In this document: positions 32,262-43,260 of the stretch, one piece after another
Numbering within the stretch: the stretch's first letter is position 1
How the letters are laid out: each line of letters begins with the position of its first letter
Source of the DNA: Cristatella mucedo
Lineage: Eukaryota > Bryozoa > Phylactolaemata > Cristatellidae
Direction of reading: 5' to 3'
Length of the DNA: 64,000 nt
NCBI GenBank assembly: GCA_009760855.2
Contig: WPIO01000086.1
Coordinates: 1,601,001 to 1,665,000, forward strand
Made by a program: the position numbers and the translations under genes
The notes under the pieces: model-generated
Told to the model about the DNA's origin: nothing
What the model saw: the letters and a program-made list of their open reading frames with translations, nothing else
Database searches by the model: none

Positions 32262-35060
32262 TTAATATTAATAATGTACTTGATACAGCGCCCTCAGAGA
32301 ACTTAATCTCTTTCTAGGCGCTTCACAATTGCTGCAAATGGAAATGTAATTGAATGGTAAGTAAAATCATGCTTAAAAAACAAACACAATGAATAACATG
32401 GTTAGGGGTGACATGCACAGGGTCAGCGTAAAAATTTGGATAGTGGCAGCATGCACAGTGTCAGCACGCATAAGCACGTGAAGAACGAATCACAGGGACC
32501 CACTAAATGCTGTCCTAAAGAGGTGTATTTTGAAGTTCCTTTTAAATGTGGTCAGGTCAGGGGATGTTCTGACGCAGGTCGGGAGAGATTTCCAGGCTTT
32601 GGGATCATCCGAACTAAATGCACGGTCTCCAAAGGATTTAAGGTTTGTACGAGGTATTTCTAGACTGTTGTATTCCGAAAAGCCGGTGGTACGATGCTTG
32701 ACCTGATAGGGGAGTATGTCGTAGAGATAGGCTGGAGCCATAGAATGAAGGGACCTAAAAGTGAGCGACAAAACCTTGAAGTCGATCCGTTGCTTGACTG
32801 GTAGCCAGTGCAGGTCGGCGAGAAGAGAAGTAATGTGGCAAGTGCGATGCTCACGACAGACAAGCCTAGCTGCAGAGTTTTGCATCAGCTGCGATCGCCC
32901 GATCGCACATGCTGGTACGCCAGTAAGCAGTGAGTTGCAGAAGTCAGGACGAGATGTCACGAATGCATTGACCAACTCAGACGTGATATCCTTATCTAAA
33001 CAAGCCCGAATTTTAGCGATGTTATGGAGCTGGAAAAAGGCAGATTTGACTGCGGAGCTGATGTGGTCGTCTAACGCGACGTCACTTTGGAATATGACAC
33101 CTAGATTTCGAGCTGATTCGACAGGAGATAGGCTGGCAGAGCCAATTTTGAGAGACAGCCTTTCCTATCTTTGAATTACACTGGGTTTACCCATAGGTAG
33201 TAAGTTAGTTTTATCATCGTTTAGTTATAGAAAATGTGCTGTCTTCCACGTACGGATGTCCTTAATGCATGCAACAAGTGAGTTTAGAGGCTTTGAGGTG
33301 CTCGAAGGCTGGGAGGGATCAAAGCAAAGGTACAAATGAGTGCCATCCGCATTGAAGTGAAAGCCTATATTGTGCTTTGCAATCACATCAGCAAGAGGCA
33401 GAGTATAAACCGTGAAAAGAACCGGACCTAGCACGGAGCCCTGAGGTAATCCACATTTCAGAGGTACTTCAGATGATCTTTGTCCAATAATGTCAATACT
33501 CTGAAGTCTCCCACTGAGATAGGACCTGAACCACTGCAGAGCAGTGCCAGTGATGCCCAGGCGAGATGAGAGGCGCTCTAAAAGAACTTTGTGATCGATG
33601 GTATCAAAAGCTGCCGAAAGATCGAGCAAAACAAGAAGAGACACTCTACCCATGTCTGCATTCCTAAGTAGGTCGTTGTATACCCGAAGTAATGCTGACT
33701 CTTTGGAGTGATTAGCTCTAAAGCCAGAGTGGAACTTACTAGCAAGATGTGAGGTTTCGATATGTGAGTTCAGCTGGTCTGCCACGACCCGTTCCAGTGT
33801 CTTTGATTGAAATAGTAGAAGGGAGAATAGGCGGTAGTTGCTCAAGTTCTCTTGGTCCAGTGTTGCTTTCTTGAGGAGAGGCCTGACTACAGCTTTTTTG
33901 AAATGTGCTGGCACATGAACTGAGGCTAATGACATATTAATGATGCTTGTTATGCATGGCAGCAGCAGATAAATGCAACGTAGGAGCAGGAGAGTGGGAA
34001 TAGGGTCCAGAGGACTTGATGTCTTCTTTGATTGCGATACGAACTTTAGGACTAGATCACTAGTGACCTGCTTAAATGCAGACATTGAGAAGAAGCCATG
34101 AACCAAGGAACAGCATTCTAGTGAGGATATTGTCATCGCAGTGATCGTTTGCCTGATCTTGTCTATCTTCTGCACAAAGAATCGAGAGAAGCGATTGGCT
34201 AGATCATCACAAGGATTATCGGGTAAGGAGTCAGGGAACGGTTGAGGAGATGGTTTATTGTCGACATCAGCATTTTTGCATTGTGCATCTGTGATTCAAC
34301 AATGTTTCTACAGAAGCTAGACTTGGCCTTTGCTAGGATCGATTGGTACGACTTACAGTAGTCTTCATATGCCTGTCGATGGACAGTTAGTCCGGATCTT
34401 GTTTATGCTTTTTCAAGCTTTCGCTTAAGAGACCTGGCTAAGCTAATGTCTGTGGCAAACCATAGGCCGTCTGTGCGGGGGCGCACAGTGTGCTTTTTCA
34501 AAGGTGCAAACTCGTCTAGCGTGTCAGCTAGTGTCGTGTTGCAGCTATCTACAAATGATGACAGATCGGAAGGAGGACTGAGCAGCAGAGGCGAAGCAGA
34601 TATTCTCGCACGGACAGCATCGATGTCAAGGGTCTTGAGGTTTTGCGATTCTCAGGTTATTTTAGAGGAGGATGTGGGCACACACTGTAGATTGAATGAG
34701 ATCTGCATGTGGTCAGATAAGCAGGATTTGGTAATAATTGGTGATGACAAAGTGCAGTTGTATGAGAAGATCTGGTCGAGTGTGTGACCCTTGATGTGGG
34801 TAGGGCCATGCACATGAGCCACAAGAGATAATGAGTCAGTCAATGCACGAAATTTGGTGCTGAAAGCGTCAGATAAGTTATCACAGTGAACGTTGAATTC
34901 ACCCATAACGAGGAAGAATCGATTTCTTGCACACAAAATCGAAATGAGATCGGAAAAATCTGAGATAAAGGAGGTCTTAGTACCTGGTGGGCGATAGACT
35001 ACTGCCACCATCAGTAGCTCGTTTTCAGGTGAGACCAAGACAATTGATTTAAAAGACTGC
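32262..35060 (-). mobile_element. L2-A LINE, most complete copy
   Basis: Minus-strand CR1/L2-like LINE of about 2.8 kb, cut within the endonuclease at its 5' side. Endonuclease part (35038-34652): VAVVYRPPGTKTSFISDFSD, FLVMGEFNVHCDN (GEFN instead of GDFN), SCLSDHMQISF. Reverse transcriptase (34175-33225): LLDLSAAFDTIDHKVLLERL, CGLPQGSVLGPVLF, then FHFNADGTHLY, where the catalytic ADD has become ADG. C-terminal part (32975-32490): RPDFCNSLLTGVPACAI, SFGDRAFSSDDPKAWKSLPT, FRTAFSGSL. The 3' UTR and hairpin end at an ATT tail near 32262. Dead by catalytic change and frameshifts. Confidence 0.88.
33225..34175 (-). pseudogene. L2-A reverse transcriptase with altered catalytic box
   Basis: A 316-residue open frame. 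It has FVSQSKKTSSPLDPIPTLLL near residue 40, SASVHVPAHFKKAVVRPLLK-like text, FHSGFRANHSKESALLRVYN, the LSAAFDTIDHK block and the CGLPQGSVLGP block. The palm box reads NADGTHLY: one of the two adjacent metal-binding aspartates is replaced by glycine, so polymerase activity is not expected. The frame stops at the position matching NFLKLND of other copies. Confidence 0.85.
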
Positions 35061-35213
35061 TTCGAGGGTACTGCAAATGGCTTGAATTTGAACCATTTGC
35101 CGTTTCCCGACTCACCCGATGAGAATGAGGAGTCTTGCTCCAGTGTCAGACTTTCTTTCGAAACCCTCCTTCGCTACCTGTGCACGTGCGCCCTGCACCC
35201 GCGCGAAGCTCTG

Positions 35214-36415
35214 TCAGCAGTAAGGGTACTTGCCTCTCGGCCTGAACCCCATCGGAGTGGCTAAGAAGAGCTCATTGCCCGAGGACGCAGAGTTGTCCTC
35301 GTCCATTTCCTCTTCCCGATCTCCTAAGCTAGCCGAGCTGAATGAGGTGCTCCTCTTCGAGCCCATATTGATTACGAGCATGTCTGAGCGAGCTATCTCT
35401 TTCGGCGAGTCACACTGAACCACCACAGACACTGCTTGGGCAACCCCACGGCTAGTCGGCAAAACCTGCTTGCCATCGGCTGCTTGCCGTTTCTTCGTTC
35501 TCTTGGCAATGGCCCAGAGTCCCACCTCTCTGACCACACACTCCCATTCATCTAGCGGAGGTGGCCGGCAAGTGGGGGGGGGGGTTCGTCCGAGGTCAGT
35601 CCTTTTGTACAAGGTCCTCGCTACTACTCCCATGCAATTACCCTTAGCGGGGCACACTCTGGCAATGTGGCTTATCTTCTGGAACCGAAAGCAGTGGATG
35701 TTGGGACAATCCGCTGCCAGGCGGCCCTTCTCCCCGCAGCTGTGGCTTTTCCTAATCTGGCACCCTACAGCTATGCGATCGCTGTAGCCACGAAGCATAC
35801 ACGGAGGTAGCATACCAGGGCAGCTTAAAAACGCCGGAACTAAACTCAAACAAAATTCAAAAGAGATCGGGAGGGCCCTTTCCAGACTGCACATCACATG
35901 CTGATGCTGTCAAAAATAGCAGTACCATGAAGCATGCCTTTTTACTGGACCCCTACTATTCCAAGAGGGCAAGCACTGCCAACACCGTCTCAAATGGCAC
36001 ACGTAGGTGAACCACCCCACCTAGGATCACCACTATCGTCCTGTCTGCCTGAGGTCGTCCAGTCTACATGCTGTTGGGGACCCCATCGCAAACATTACGA
36101 AATATCTCCACCGCCCCCAAGCTTGTCCTTCTGTGAGGCAATCTAACTCAACATATTTGAGCCCCTTGTCCTCAAATATTTACAACAGGCCATCCAGTAG
36201 AGCCCTCACTAAACGGCCGAACCGGATGTCGTTGGGGTTCATTCCATCATTTAAATAAAACGGGGTTTGATGCCGATCTAATTAACATCAAAGACTTCAT
36301 TCAGGTTTACACCCGGAAGCTTAACGAGGCCAGGGTTCTTTTTCCACTTGAAAGCTGAATATATGACAGTGGGATCCGTAACCGATTTATAAAACAGTAA
36401 ACCATTTATTGACCG
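35214..36415 (-). mobile_element. Family D ORF1 relic (zinc knuckles)
   Basis: The minus frame 35897-35214 (227 residues) has LSCPGMLPPCMLRGYSDRIA, then HSCGEKGRLAADC, CFRFQKISHIARVC and CPAKGNC. These are two decayed CCHC knuckles (one Cys lost in each). An Arg/Lys-rich and acidic tail (DREEEMDEDNSASS) follows. The N-terminal part (36390-36278) reads IYSAFKWKKNPGLVKLPGVN. PGM.PPC and the knuckle order match 38265-37954, so it is a diverged relative. It abuts the 5'-truncated L2-A at 35060. Confidence 0.6.
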
Positions 36416-36419
36416 ATGC

Positions 36420-36561
36420 TGAAGGGTCTTAGGCGGTGATTGAGAGTTCTCTGCCTTATGCTGTAGATGGCGGGCCGTGGGCTGAGTTTCACCACTTGCG
36501 GCATCACTCCAGGAGTAGAGTGCCAAGCAAGTCCGAAGAGTCCTACGAGATGGTAACGATG
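36420..36561 (-). mobile_element. Family D, left part of a copy split by L2-A
   Basis: TGCTGTAGATGGCGGGCCGT and GGGCTGAGTTTCACCACTTG match TGCTGTGGATGGCGAGTCCG and GGGCTGAGTTTGGACACTTG at 54780-54825. The match resumes after the L2-A insertion at 37517. Confidence 0.65.
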
Positions 36562-37516
36562 ATAAAACTAACGTACTAGTTATCAAAAACCCAGTTTGAT
36601 TCACAGGTTGGTAGGGCTGCTGCTCGAAATTGGCCCAGCCAACGGATCTCCTGCTGAATCAGCTCAAAATCTAGGTGTCATACTCAAAAGCGACCTCTCG
36701 TTAGACAACCTCATCAGCTCCACAGTCAAATTTGCCTATTTTAAGCTTCATAAGTTTGCTAAAATTAGGGCTTATTTAGATAGGGATACCACGTCCACGT
36801 TGGTCCATGCATTTGTGACATCCCGTCTCGACTTCTGCAACTCACTGCTCACTGGCCTACAAGCATGTGTGATCAGGCGATTACAGCTTGTGCAAAACTC
36901 TGCAACTATGCTTGTCTGCCGTGAGCGTCGCAGTTGCCACATTACACCACTTCTTGCCGACCTTCACTGGCTACCAGTCAAGCAACGGATTGACTTCAAG
37001 GTTTTTGTCGGTCACTTTTAGGTCACTTCATTCTTTGGCTCCAGCCTTTCTCTCAGATCTACTCCCTCACCAGGTCAATCATCTAACCACCCACTTTTCG
37101 GAATCCAACCGTTTACAAGTACCTCGTACAAACCTCAAATCCTTTGGAGACCCTGCATTTTGTTCGTATGCTCTCAAAGCCTCGAACTCCTTCCCGACCT
37201 GCGTCAGAACATCCCCTGACCTGACCATATTTGAGAAGAACTTAAAAACACCTATTTAGGACAGCATTTACTGGGTCCTTGTGATTCGTCCTTCATGTGC
37301 TTATGCATGCTGACACAGTGCATGCTGCCACTAACCACATTTACATGCTGACCCCGTCCATGTCACCCTTAACTATGTTATTCATTTTGTTTGTTTATCA
37401 AGCATGATATTACTCACCATTCAATTGCATTTTCCTTTGCAGAAAATGTCAAGCTCCTAAAGAGAGTTTGAGTTCTCCGAGGGAGCCTTATGAAGTGCAT
37501 TATAATTATATTATTA
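36562..37516 (+). mobile_element. L2-A LINE nested in a family D element
   Basis: Plus-strand 5'-truncated copy. It begins at GATGATAAAACTAACGTACT (the NDDKTN position), then [40 protein letters not shown], the C-terminal block with SFGDPAFCSYALKASNSFPT, and a decayed hairpin (AAGCTCC..GGGAGCCTT) with an ATT tail. Two frames overlap (36596-37021 and 36888-37259), so one frameshift is visible. The D sequence is continuous once it is removed. Confidence 0.85.
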
Positions 37517-38620
37517 TTACATCAACCAGAGAGGCCGAGTCAGACAGCTAGAGTGGGCCATTTTGCAATGGTGCGAAGAATGCAAGCTACTGAAGGAGCC
37601 TGTGGACGGCATTGGGGACCACCTGGATCGAGGCTCAATGCTAGACAGAACGTCCTACAGGAGGTCCGTCTGTAGCCCAGAGGCGAAATCACTCAGGAAC
37701 GAATTCGAGACGGGCCCCTCTGTGAAGAAGGAGGGAAGCTGGGTGGAAACAAGTGATTGCAGGAAGTGATGAGCTCGGCGGTGGGAGCTATTTCCCTATC
37801 CGCAGAGCCTGGGAGAAGGATCTAACGAAGCAACTTGAGATTGGGCAACAGCTGCTATCCCGGCCTCAGCGACACAAGCCAGGTGTGTAAGCACACCCTT
37901 CTTCTCGACCGGGGCCAAGGAGAGCGGGATGACCAGTTTCCTCAGCTGGCTAGCTATAGGGCAGTCCTTTCGGACGGGCCCACGTTCCGGCAGCGGCAGC
38001 ACTTTAGTTCGACAAGGCAGTCCCTGATGAGGTGGAGGGGCTTCTGGCATCGGACACAAACGACTCCGGGGCAGTCTGAGATGATGTGCCTCATAAGGCC
38101 ACAACCATTACAAGTAGGTTTGGGGCGTAAAAGAACCCTGTGGCTATAGGGGTCGCAATCACCACATGGAGGAATCATGCCAGGACAGCTCACAAACTCC
38201 GGTTGGGGCAGTCCCCGATGAGCACGATGAGGGGAGGCGAGTTGAACTCGTATACCACCTGGCAAACATTATTCCGCCCTCTCAGCCCTCCTCCACGGAC
38301 ATCCCCATCTGCCGGCTGCCTTCAAGCCTGCGGACCAGAAGTTAATGGCCCTATATAACTGGATACTTCACTTCTGTTTTAACCATACGGCCGAGAAGCG
38401 ATGCCGATCGTCAGTCCTTCATTGACATTATCCACCACGCTCAACGACGTTTGCGTCAACCCTCCAACCATAGCTCAGCTTCAGCTACTTGTAAGAAAAC
38501 GCTGCTCCACGTGGTTGCCGAAGTCCAACCTCGTCGGCTCAAGCCATCCACCACACTGCACCACTTCACCAACTGTTTCTGCATACAGGAACTAAATGAC
38601 AGATTAATGGTGATCTTTTT
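37517..38620 (-). mobile_element. Family D, ORF1-bearing part of the split copy
   Basis: Collinear with 54880-55846: AGTCAGACAGCTAGAGTGGG, TACTGAAGGAGCCTGTGGA, CAATGCTAGACAGAACGTCC. Minus frame 38265-37954 (103 residues) keeps FVSCPGMIPPCGDCDPYSHR, then CNGCGLMRHIISDC and CVRCQKPLHLIRDC, two canonical CX2CX4HX4C knuckles, and a third CCRC start. This is the best preserved knuckle set. Upstream (38600-38390) the sequence has no clear motif. Confidence 0.7.
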
Positions 38621-38880
38621 ATTAAGAAAAGAACGTTACAACTACGTGCTGCCGGATGCTGTCATCGGCGCCGGTTTGTATTAATCCCCTAGGTCGTCCC
38701 TGCCTCTGTTTTGGGTGAACTACGCCTAGATCACCGATGATGCGATGACCCTTCGCCGCAAACGGCAGGCTCTGACCACCCAGAGCGACGTTAGGCTGCA
38801 GTCCGTTGCGCCCCTCACGGACGACGACCACTCAATAGTTTGGTTGGCACACAAGTATGAGTGTAGCCTTGGGGTTCTAG

Positions 38881-38974
38881 GGCAATTCGAAGCAGGACCA
38901 TTCGGAGTGGACATTTCGGAGCAGATATTTCGTCGAGGACAATTCGGAGAGGACAATTCGGAGCAGGATATTTA
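38881..38974. repeat. Minisatellite, ~14-bp unit
   Basis: About seven imperfect units of GGACAATTCGGAGCA, for example GGACCATTCGGAGT, GGACATTTCGGAGCA, GGACAATTCGGAGA. It abuts the L2-A fragment that starts at about 38980. Confidence 0.8.
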
Positions 38975-38979
38975 AGAGA

Positions 38980-39178
38980 TTTAGCAGAATATTTGCTGCC
39001 ATCCATGTGCGGATGTCATCAATGCATGCAGCAAGTGAGTTTAGAGAATTTGAGGTGCTCGAAGGCTGGGAGGGATCAAAGCAAAGGTACAACTGAGTGT
39101 CATCTGCATAGAAGTGAAAGCCTAGACTGTGCTTGGCAATCACATCAGCAAGAGGCAGAGTATAACCCGTGAAAATAA
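38980..39178 (-). mobile_element. L2-A internal fragment with intact YADD
   Basis: On minus it encodes IAKHSLGFHFYADDTQLYLC then FDPSQPSSTSNSLNSLAACI and RTWMAANI. The catalytic ADD is intact here, unlike the two longer L2-A copies. No 3' tail is attached, so it is a deletion remnant. Confidence 0.8.
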
Positions 39179-40150
39179 TATATATCTACAGCATAGTATT
39201 CGCATCACTTAGTTGGAAAATTGCTAATATATCTCCTAATTAACGCTTAAAGACGCAGCGACCATGCTCTGTGGGTATAGCTGTATTCACAGTAGCCGGT
39301 ATTCAAACATTGAAAAGCAAATTCCGGCAAGTAAGTAATGGAAGCCCCTGTTGCCAACACGAAAAATCCAAGTACTAATACATTACACTTGGACAGTACC
39401 GTCACCACCGTAAGGAGACAAGGACTGCTGCATCGTATTAATTGCAGTCACATCTCTAGTATCAAAGATTGCATTTGCATTTAATATCTCATCCTGTTTG
39501 CCAAGGTCTACCTTAGGATGCACATTTGAAGTTTACATAGAGCATTTGTCAGTAGATCGATGATTACAGCACATCTCCTAAAATATCATTGTACTGGTGA
39601 TGCTCACGATTAGCCACAAATAGGAGAACGTAGCAGATATTCTTAAGAAAAAAGACCATGCAAAATAGGAATCGCTGCCATGCAAACGATTGATACGCAT
39701 AAAGCAATGAGCACACCACGATTGCATGAGCTGCCCTATACCACCAACGGTTAGCACAAAAGGCTCGTCTTGGAATGAACGGAATGACCGTTAACAACTA
39801 TCCAAAAATGTTAAGGCATCAGCCTTCCTGGGCGGGCGATTTGTTGCCAGTTTTTGTCTAGCTGGTTGGCTCAGAAGTAGTACGAACCATACAAAATGCA
39901 ACTTCCATGGGTTTTTGCTTCCCAAAAAGTTGAAGTACCCATTTCGTTACACGACAGAGATGACAACAGAAGTTGCAAGCTCTGTGGTACACCCGCTAGC
40001 TATGCGATGGGAAGAAAATGATAAAAACAATGTTTAAGACTTGCTGTCAAAAAGCAAGGCATCACCTGCAAGACTCGACCAAATAAAATAAAAAACTGCC
40101 ACAAGGACACAGCACGTACTAAATGTAGAAGGCACTAGAAGGAACAATTG
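39179..40150. other. No supported gene
   Basis: About 1 kb downstream of the 40.3-kb gene. A 77-residue minus frame (39797-39564) has no recognised motif. Confidence 0.4.
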
Positions 40151-40300
40151 GGATATGTCACAATAGGTAAGGTGGTTGCTTTCAAGGCCTTGATCCTTCA
40201 TCGCCACTAATAGCTGTAGTGAAAGCCGTAAAGGCTCTTGTGTTGCTAAATAAAATGAAGCCGTTTAATCACCTAGGATTTATTTTTATTTACTTAAAGT
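40151..40300 (+). mobile_element. SINE-B copy at the 3' end of the minus-strand gene
   Basis: GTCACAATAGGTAAGGTGGT, TGCTTTCAAGGCCTTGATCC, AAAGCCGTAAAGGCTCTTGT, AAGCCGTTTAATCACCTAGG and a TTTATTTTTATTT end. Part of the head between the A and B boxes is deleted. Read on minus, the tail gives two AATAAA hexamers (40284-40279 and 40290-40285), 27-33 bases past the stop codon of the gene at 40317. Confidence 0.7.
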
Positions 40301-40316
40301 CATTTCTCTTTGCTAA

Positions 40317-41572
40317 TTAATCACTCTTGTGAAGCAATAGGCCATGGTACAGATCCAGTGCCCACTCCAGAGCCTCGTCTGTCTTGCCATGAACTGGCAA
40401 CGTGCTTGCATAAGCACCAGGACTAGTGTTTCCTTGGAAACTATCCCATATGGCTGTACCTAAATATACAAAGGAAGTCGTTAACTTGGCTGCATGACAC
40501 AGCCACGCCAGAGCACAATCGCAGAGTGGCGGCCAGACATGCATAGCTCCTGCTTACCATTATTTAAGGTAGGCTTCGACATGTTTAAAGCCCTAATTTT
40601 TTTCCTGTGAATGTTGCCATTCTCAGGTTCCGGCCAAGGGATGTCCTGATTAATCGGTGTTTTACAACACCCATCATCGCTAAGTACCGCCCTCACCATT
40701 TCTGGTGAAAGTTCACTAAGATTGGGTAACGCTTCTTCAATAGTGAGATCGGTCGAATTTCATATACCGGGCGGATATGCTTCTAAACTATGCTCTTCTT
40801 CCAATGGCATACTGCCCGAGTACTCGTTGGCAATAGTTGCAGCTGATGTGGCTGTGCTGATAGCACGACCAGAACCACATGCCTGTGCTCTGCTCGGTAG
40901 ATGAGCAGTATTATTAACGATGGTAGCTCCAGCCTGCTGGACCTTCGATATAGCGAAGGCACTGCTATCAATATTACAATCAACCCATGTAGCATAGTTT
41001 GAGTAATCAAGCTGTGCACGTCCTATATTCAAGCAAGTACCTTCAGGAGCAGTGGACGAAGTGGAAGCGGCCACATATTGAGATGGTGACTCCCGATCAA
41101 GTGGCGAACGGCTGTCTTGCCCTGCCGAACTGCTGGGCACATCAGTATCACAAATACCGAACTCAGAGCTGTCTGAAATTCGTAGTGCTGTTGAGCTCTT
41201 AGCTTCACTAGCCCGATTCTTTTGATTAGACTGTGAGAGATTGTTGAGATTGCCACCAATATTAGCACCACATGCCTGGTCTGCTTCGACACGCCATTAT
41301 TCCTGCTTTCCATATTTGTGCCAGCCACGGTATTCTCTGAAAGAAATTGTGCATGGCTATGGGTCAGATTCTTGACATACAACATCAGCAGCAGGCACAT
41401 GCTTATTCTACATGAGACTTTTCCAGCATACACAAAAACTGCAGATGTATACTGGGTATTCATTACCAGCCTCAGCGACCATGCCTATAAAAAGGCAACC
41501 AGGTTAGCATTTTTATCTTCTGCTTACCTTCCTTCTCTAGGTTAAGACCGTCGAGGGTAGTGAGACCCACTC
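40317..41572 (-). CDS. Unidentified multi-exon cellular gene, 3' part
   Basis: Four exons inferred on minus: 41572-41528, 41484-41467 (18 nt), 41336-40558 and 40459-40317. Donors are G|GTAAGC, G|GTAATG and G|GTAAGC; acceptors include TTTTTATAG, TTTCTTTCAG and GTATATTTAG; all junctions are phase 1 and agree. Exon 3 encodes a Ser/Thr/Asn/Ala-rich, probably disordered region (STALRISDSSEFGICD, SPSQYVAASTSSTAPEGTC), then DLTIEEALPNLSELSPEMVR and NIHRKKIRALNMSKPTLNN. The last exon encodes AIWDSFQGNTSPGAYASTLP, GKTDEALEWALDLYHGLLLH and stop. It looks like a regulatory protein with a conserved C-terminus, but I do not recognise the family. One in-frame TGA (40760-40762) and one frame change (41265-41300) mean decay or assembly error. 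Confidence 0.55.
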
Positions 41573-42639
41573 CTATTGGGATTAGTCAGCATAACAAGGG
41601 CAGCTACGGCAAAATCAAACAAGAAACTGCACGTCCGCTTTAATTGGATAATTTACACATAGTGACCTAATTTCAATCAAATGCTTACAAAATTCAAGGA
41701 CACAACTGTAGAACACTTTCGAAAAATCACCAGGAATCAAAACCAGAGGTTTCGGTCGTTAAGGTCTAACCGGACCACAGCACTTAGCCAGGCCCTGGGA
41801 AGAGTAAACAAAGCTCCCCTTTGGTGCCTTAAAAACAGATCTTTACAGCAAGTGATAAGAGGAGGAAGTCGATGATTTAAGACTCAGCACAGCAAATAGA
41901 GAAAGCCGCTTCTGCAGTCTAAGAGTGTAACTGTAAATTCTGAAACAACAAGTTCCACGTCTACAACGAGACGATAAGAATAAAGCCTACACTGATGTCT
42001 CTGAAAGTGAACAACCAAACTAAATTATGTAGCCATATTCAAGTTGTTTTCAGCCCAACGCAACAATTTGTCATCATCTAAGGCATGCTGTAACTGGCAG
42101 TTTCTAGCAAGGACCAGACGGGATGATTCAAATCAATGAACCAAAGTAGCTCAGAATGATAGTGCCGTGTCAATGGCTTTATCAAAATGCCAAGCAGGCA
42201 ATAAGTAGACGATTATATTCAGAAATGCCTCGAAGTAACGCTTCCTGCAGGAAACCTACCGGTAGTTTTCACCTGCACCTAGCCGTTATGGTGAATAAAG
42301 TATTTCTTCAAAATACTGACGTTTTCTGATACTATCGATCCAGACAAGCTGGATTTAAGAAAAGGGGCCACTTCTTAAGTGCCCTGTGGTGCTGACCTAC
42401 ACTCACTAACAGCTATCCTTGGTAAGCAATAATGTAGTACCGCTGAAATTCCATAAGTACTTCATTCAAAGGTACCAATGAAATCGAAAAACTTTGTTCA
42501 AAAAAGAGGTGAGGGTGGAGAGACGGCAAGAATAAACCAAACTAGGGGCAGCCATTTTCGGAGACAGCCGATATCAGATCACATTCCAAGCTTCGTCTGA
42601 TATATCTAACCGAGGTAAAACGGTATTGCAACGTCATTC
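41573..42639. other. Probable intron or upstream region
   Basis: No frame or repeat I can support. A 64-residue plus frame (41681-41875) is of chance length. If the 45.5-kb exons belong to the 40.3-kb gene, this is intron. Confidence 0.35.
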
Positions 42640-43260
42640 ACGACCCGTGAGATGACGCCGCAAGCGCGAAAAAGCGTGTCAGATTCTCAGTCGGCTTCCG
42701 CTTCCCACCTTCTCACGGATTCCGTTAAACCAGTACAAGCGTACGCCGTAAAAGACCCGGCTAGCTGAGTAATCTGGGATGGGCGGAGCTGATGTCTACC
42801 ACCGTCGAGAGCTTACGACAAATGAGATTGAGCACGCCGTCCCAAGTTCCGGCCCTCCGGCCGCTGGAAGCTGACCCCGTGCTTTGCCCTTCCGGGGAAA
42901 GGCGACGCCCAGCCCGACACGCCGAATATCAATGGCACCGCTTACAATAGGGTGCAACAGTACAACATTTGCATCCAAATGAAAAAATGAGGATCTTCCA
43001 AATAAAGGAAACTAAACTAGAAGCATATGCCTTTAACCCTAAGTATAGGTCGACCGCTAGCAAGACGGCCCCTTGCATTGAAAACAAATACAGATACTTA
43101 TAAAACGACCCATACGGTGCACGTGTGACAATTCTTCGCAAGTGCAGCAAAACAACTCTACCTACCCGTCCAATTTCGTAAATACAATTCAACATGAAAG
43201 CTGCAAGGTACCACCGAAAACAAGCGCACCTACTACGAACAGTCATGGGCAACTCCTACG
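42640..43260 (-). other. GC-richer segment, possible promoter or first exon
   Basis: GC and CpG rise above the flanks. A minus frame at 42978-42796 (60 residues) starts MDANVVLLHPIVSGAIDIRR and has a GTAAGC donor-like site after SISFV. The minus strand has CCGGAAGGG (ETS-like) and CTCCGCCC (Sp1-like). This could be a 5' exon with promoter for the gene at 40.3 kb, but no phase link can be shown. Confidence 0.25.
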
